From Streptomyces fungicidicus (GTDB lineage: Bacteria > Actinomycetota > Actinomycetes > Streptomycetales > Streptomycetaceae), in assembly GCF_003665435.1 (NCBI RefSeq), contig NZ_CP023407.1:4451501-4515500 (forward strand): a DNA stretch of 64,000 nt, given 5' to 3'. Of the stretch, positions 61,657 through 64,000 are shown in pieces. The notes beneath the pieces were generated by a model. It worked only from the letters and a program-made list of their open reading frames with translations. It ran no database searches and was not told where the DNA came from. Every line of letters begins with the position of its first letter. Position 1 is the stretch's first letter. A program made the position numbers and the translations under genes.

Positions 61657-62826
61657 TCAGCCGACGGCACCACGCCGCTCCGCCTCCCCGGCCACGGCGA
61701 GCAGCAGTTCCTCCCGGCCGTGCGGTGCCACCAGCTGGAGCCCGGCCGGGCAGCCGTCGGCGCCGAAGCCGGCCGTCAGGCTCAGCGCGGGATGCCCGCT
61801 GACGTTGAAAGCCCAGGTCAGCGCCGTGGAGTAGACGTCACCCGGACCCTCGTGGCCGTGCGGCGCGGTGGGCGCCGTCGGGGTGAGCAGCAGCTCGGCG
61901 CCGGAGAAGAGGAGGCCGAGGCGCCGGTCGTTCCCGGCCCGGACGCGGTGGACGGCGGCGGGGTCGGCGCCGGGGGTGCGCAGAGCCAGCCACGCCGGGG
62001 CGGGGTCGAGGAGCAGCGGCCCGGCCGGGGGCCGTACGAGCCGTACGACACCGGCGTCGGCCAGCCGACCCACCGCCGCTCGGGCCAGCGCCACGGGCTC
62101 CGGGTCGGGGCAGGCGAAACCGAGGTCGGGGGACCAGACGGCGGTGACGGGGAGGGGCGGCGGGACCTCGCCGGCCGGGGGCCGACCCGACATCGCCCGC
62201 CACCAGGCCGCCGCGTCCGAGGCCGTGCGGGTGAGGACTCCGGGGGCCGCCAGCCCCGTACGGTCGGGGGAGGGGAGACGCCCGTTGGTCGCCTTCAGCC
62301 CCAGGACCCCGCACCACGCCGCCGGGATCCGCACCGAGCCCGCGCCGTCGCTGCCGGTCGCCAGCGGCACCAGGCCGGCCGCCACCGCCGCCGCCGACCC
62401 GGCGGAGGAGCCGCCCGGCGTGCGGTCCGCCCGCCACGGGTTGACGGTACGGCCGTGCGCCCCGAGCCCCCAGGTCTGCCAGGGCGTTCCCGGACCGGGC
62501 ACCGAGGTGGCCCCGACGGCGACACAGCCGGCCGCGAGCAGGGGTCCCGCCGCACGCCGTCCGCGCCGCCCCTTGACCGCGACGGGCACCCCGGCCAGCG
62601 GCAGGAACTCCCCGGCGGCGACCCGCGCGTCCACCTCCTCCGCCCGCGCCGCCGCCTCCTCGCCCCACACCTCGGTGAACGCGCACAGCACCGGATCGGC
62701 CCGCTCGATCCGCGCCAGCGCTTCCGCCGCCACGTCCACGGCCCGCAGCCGCCGCCCGCGCACGGCGGAGGCGATCTCCCCGGCCGAGGCGGACGCAGGG
62801 GAGCCGTACCGATGAACGCCCGCCAC
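61657..62826 (-). CDS. amidase-signature family protein, shortened
   Basis: This 389-residue protein keeps the amidase core: LAGVPVAVKG (catalytic Lys), TPGGSSAGSAAAVAAGL (cis-Ser region) and GSDGAGSVRIPA (nucleophile Ser), then GLKATNGRLP. Between the Lys and the segment GATSVPG about 30 residues normally present are missing, including the usual NID-AG-TT stretch. Total length is below the common 430-500 residues. Activity is therefore uncertain. GTG 62826 has GGGAGGGGGG 5 bp upstream. It is divergent from the MarR gene. Confidence 0.85.
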   Translation of the reverse strand: MAGVHRYGSPASASAGEIASAVRGRRLRAVDVAAEALARIERADPVLCAFTEVWGEEAAARAEEVDARVAAGEFLPLAGVPVAVKGRRGRRAAGPLLAAGCVAVGATSVPGPGTPWQTWGLGAHGRTVNPWRADRTPGGSSAGSAAAVAAGLVPLATGSDGAGSVRIPAAWCGVLGLKATNGRLPSPDRTGLAAPGVLTRTASDAAAWWRAMSGRPPAGEVPPPLPVTAVWSPDLGFACPDPEPVALARAAVGRLADAGVVRLVRPPAGPLLLDPAPAWLALRTPGADPAAVHRVRAGNDRRLGLLFSGAELLLTPTAPTAPHGHEGPGDVYSTALTWAFNVSGHPALSLTAGFGADGCPAGLQLVAPHGREELLLAVAGEAERRGAVG

Positions 62827-62911
62827 GCCGACCCCCCTCCCGCGCTCTTCGCCGGTCACGGTACGTGCCGGGGGCCGGCGGCGGGGGCGCGGCCGATACG
62901 CTTGGCCGGCG

Positions 62912-63454
62912 ATGCGTGAGGACGAGGATGCCGAGGCCGCCGTGGACGGCGACAGCGTGGACGTGATGCTGGCCGAGCTGCGGAGCGAGTGGGCCGGACT
63001 GGACGTGTCGTCCAGCGAGGTGGTCGCCCGCCTGCTGCGCGCGGCCCAACTGTTGGAGGAGCGGTTCACCGCCCAGCTGCGCCGCGCGGGCGGCATGGCC
63101 GTGGCCAACGTCGGGGACTTCGACGTGCTGCACGCCCTGCGCCGCAGCGGCCCGCCCTACGCGCTGACGCCGGGACAGCTGCGCCGGGCGCTGGTCGTCT
63201 CCTCCGCGGGGCTCACGGGCAGGTTCAACCGGCTGGAGCGGGAGGGCTGGATCGAGCGCGGTCCGTCCCCCGTCGACGGCAGGAGCACCCTGGTCCGTCT
63301 GACGGAGGAGGGCCGGACGAACGTGGACCGCGTGCTGGAACGGCACTTCGGCCTGGAACGCGACGTGCTCTCCGTGCTGGAACCGGGCGAGCGCGCGTCG
63401 GTCGCGCACGCCCTGCGCAAGCTCCTGATGTCCCTGGAGGACGACGTCCGCTGA
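62912..63454 (+). CDS. MarR-family transcriptional regulator
   Basis: This 180-residue protein has a winged helix at about residues 85-125: YALTPGQLRRALVVSSAGLTGRFNRLEREGWIERGPSPVDGRSTLV, broken here as LTPGQLRRALVVSSAGLT and the wing RGPSPVDGRSTLVRL. The flanking helices would form the dimer. It is divergent from the amidase gene across 85 bp and probably controls it and itself; it is also the closest regulator to the dyad at 61608, but that link is untested. Confidence 0.92.
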   Translation: MREDEDAEAAVDGDSVDVMLAELRSEWAGLDVSSSEVVARLLRAAQLLEERFTAQLRRAGGMAVANVGDFDVLHALRRSGPPYALTPGQLRRALVVSSAGLTGRFNRLEREGWIERGPSPVDGRSTLVRLTEEGRTNVDRVLERHFGLERDVLSVLEPGERASVAHALRKLLMSLEDDVR

Positions 63455-63473
63455 GGCGGGGGCGGAGGCCGTG

Positions 63474-63827
63474 TCAGGCCGCTCCCGCGGCGGTCCCGAG
63501 GATCACCGCGACGCACAGCACGATCAGCCCCGTGGTGACCACGGCCATGGCGACGGCCATCTCCCGTGTGACGCGGCGGTGGCGGGCCGCGTACTGCGCC
63601 TGGACCTGCTCGATGCGTTCCGCGATGTGCCGGGTGACCTGACGGGCGTTCTCCTCCTGCTGCTCGGCGTACGCCTGTTCGATCATCAGGCGCTGGTCGG
63701 TGGTGAGGCCGGGCAGCGCCTCGGCGAAGTCCCGCGCCTTGCGGTGCGCCTCCCGGCGGCCGGCCTCCCGGTGGAGGTAGCCCTCCAGCTGGTGCAGGCC
63801 GAGGGCGGCTTCATGACGTGCGTCCAT
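63474..63827 (-). CDS. small coiled-coil membrane protein downstream of ctaD
   Basis: This 117-residue protein has a long charged helical part (about residues 1-85, with many Ala, Glu, Arg and Gln) and a C-terminal membrane helix (MAVAMAVVTTGLIVLCVAVIL). GAGGAG lies 6 bp before the ATG, and the start is only 10 bp after the ctaD stop, so it is cotranscribed with the oxidase gene. I do not recognise a family; an assembly or accessory role for the oxidase is inferred. Confidence 0.75.
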   Translation of the reverse strand: MDARHEAALGLHQLEGYLHREAGRREAHRKARDFAEALPGLTTDQRLMIEQAYAEQQEENARQVTRHIAERIEQVQAQYAARHRRVTREMAVAMAVVTTGLIVLCVAVILGTAAGAA

Positions 63828-63837
63828 GGACGGCTCC

Positions 63838-64000
63838 TCAACGTTCGCGGGCGGCGATCCCGGGGTGGTGCAGGTCGAATGCGGGGGACTCGCTGCGGAC
63901 CTGCGGCAGGGCGATGAAGTTGTGCCGCGGCGGCGGGCTGGAGGTCGCCCATTCCAGGGAGCGCCCCCAGCCCCAGGGGTCGTCGACGCCGACCGGCTCG
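63838..64000 (-). CDS. ctaD: cytochrome c oxidase subunit I, 3' end only
   Basis: The last 53 codons of a minus-strand gene run off the end of the window. They read DPWGWGRSLEWATSSPPPRHN, split as GWGRSLEWATS and SPPPRHNF, followed by ALPQVRSESPAFDLHHP and a stop at 63838. LEWATS-PPPxHNF is the conserved C-terminal signature of haem-copper oxidase subunit I in actinobacteria. The rest lies outside the window. Confidence 0.88.
   Translation of the reverse strand, partial: EPVGVDDPWGWGRSLEWATSSPPPRHNFIALPQVRSESPAFDLHHPGIAARER

Overview
The window reads as chromosomal core DNA of a high-GC actinomycete, almost certainly a Streptomyces. The evidence is the very high GC content with strong third-position GC bias, frequent GTG starts, 4-nt ATGA/GTGA gene overlaps, a 14-gene nuoA-N operon preceded by a Rex-type operator, the futalosine-route menaquinone gene mqnC, and a c-di-AMP (ydaO-type) riboswitch in front of a cell-wall hydrolase gene. 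There is no sign of phage, insertion sequences, CRISPR or tRNA/rRNA genes.

Layout. (1) 1-6510: a Tad/Flp pilus locus running rightwards: SAF-domain CpaB-like protein (cut by the window edge), CpaE-like ATPase, TadA ATPase, TadB, TadC, a small Flp-like pilin, two TadE-like and one TadG-like pseudopilins. It is followed by a double-glycine leader peptide gene (6880), a membrane-anchored LysM/BTAD protein (7383) and the matching prepilin peptidase (10304). (2) 11171-20935: menaquinone genes (mqnC, ubiE/menG, a menJ-like reductase) surrounding a surface-glycan group (GH18-like lipoprotein, small membrane protein, MatB-like deacetylase/glycosyltransferase, acyltransferase), with small PASTA and GNAT genes. 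(3) 21206-22015: secreted NlpC/P60 hydrolase, then a 0.77-kb regulatory gap with the Rex site. (4) 22781-38824: nuoA-N, the 14-subunit complex I, ending in a strong hairpin. (5) 38995-43316: recQ, an orphan M56 membrane protease preceded by 10-bp tandem repeats, and fumarylacetoacetase. (6) 43562-53732: two convergent units that look like an exopolysaccharide or cell-surface glycan locus: aminotransferase, flippase fusion, polytopic membrane protein, small membrane protein, GH26-like hydrolase / deacetylase, glycosyltransferase, CelD-like acyltransferase. (7) 53962-60344: HAD phosphatase, riboswitch-controlled transglycosylase, polyprenyl diphosphate synthase, LolA-like protein and an ABC exporter. 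(8) 60390-64000: a hypothetical gene, flavodoxin-like reductase with a clear dyad operator, a shortened amidase, a MarR regulator, a small membrane protein and the 3' end of ctaD.

How it fits together. A respiratory theme runs through the window: menaquinone head-group synthesis (mqnC), its methylation (ubiE/menG), side-chain synthesis (polyprenyl synthase), side-chain reduction (menJ-like), the quinone-reducing complex I, and part of a terminal oxidase. A second theme is the cell surface: Tad pilus, two glycan loci, and secreted peptidoglycan hydrolases. The most promising little-described parts are the 43562-53732 glycan locus, in which the flippase carries a C-terminal domain that looks like a degenerate copy of its neighbour, and the pilus-adjacent module of GG-leader peptide, LysM/BTAD membrane protein and prepilin peptidase. 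All homology statements rest on motif reading by eye; no database search was run.
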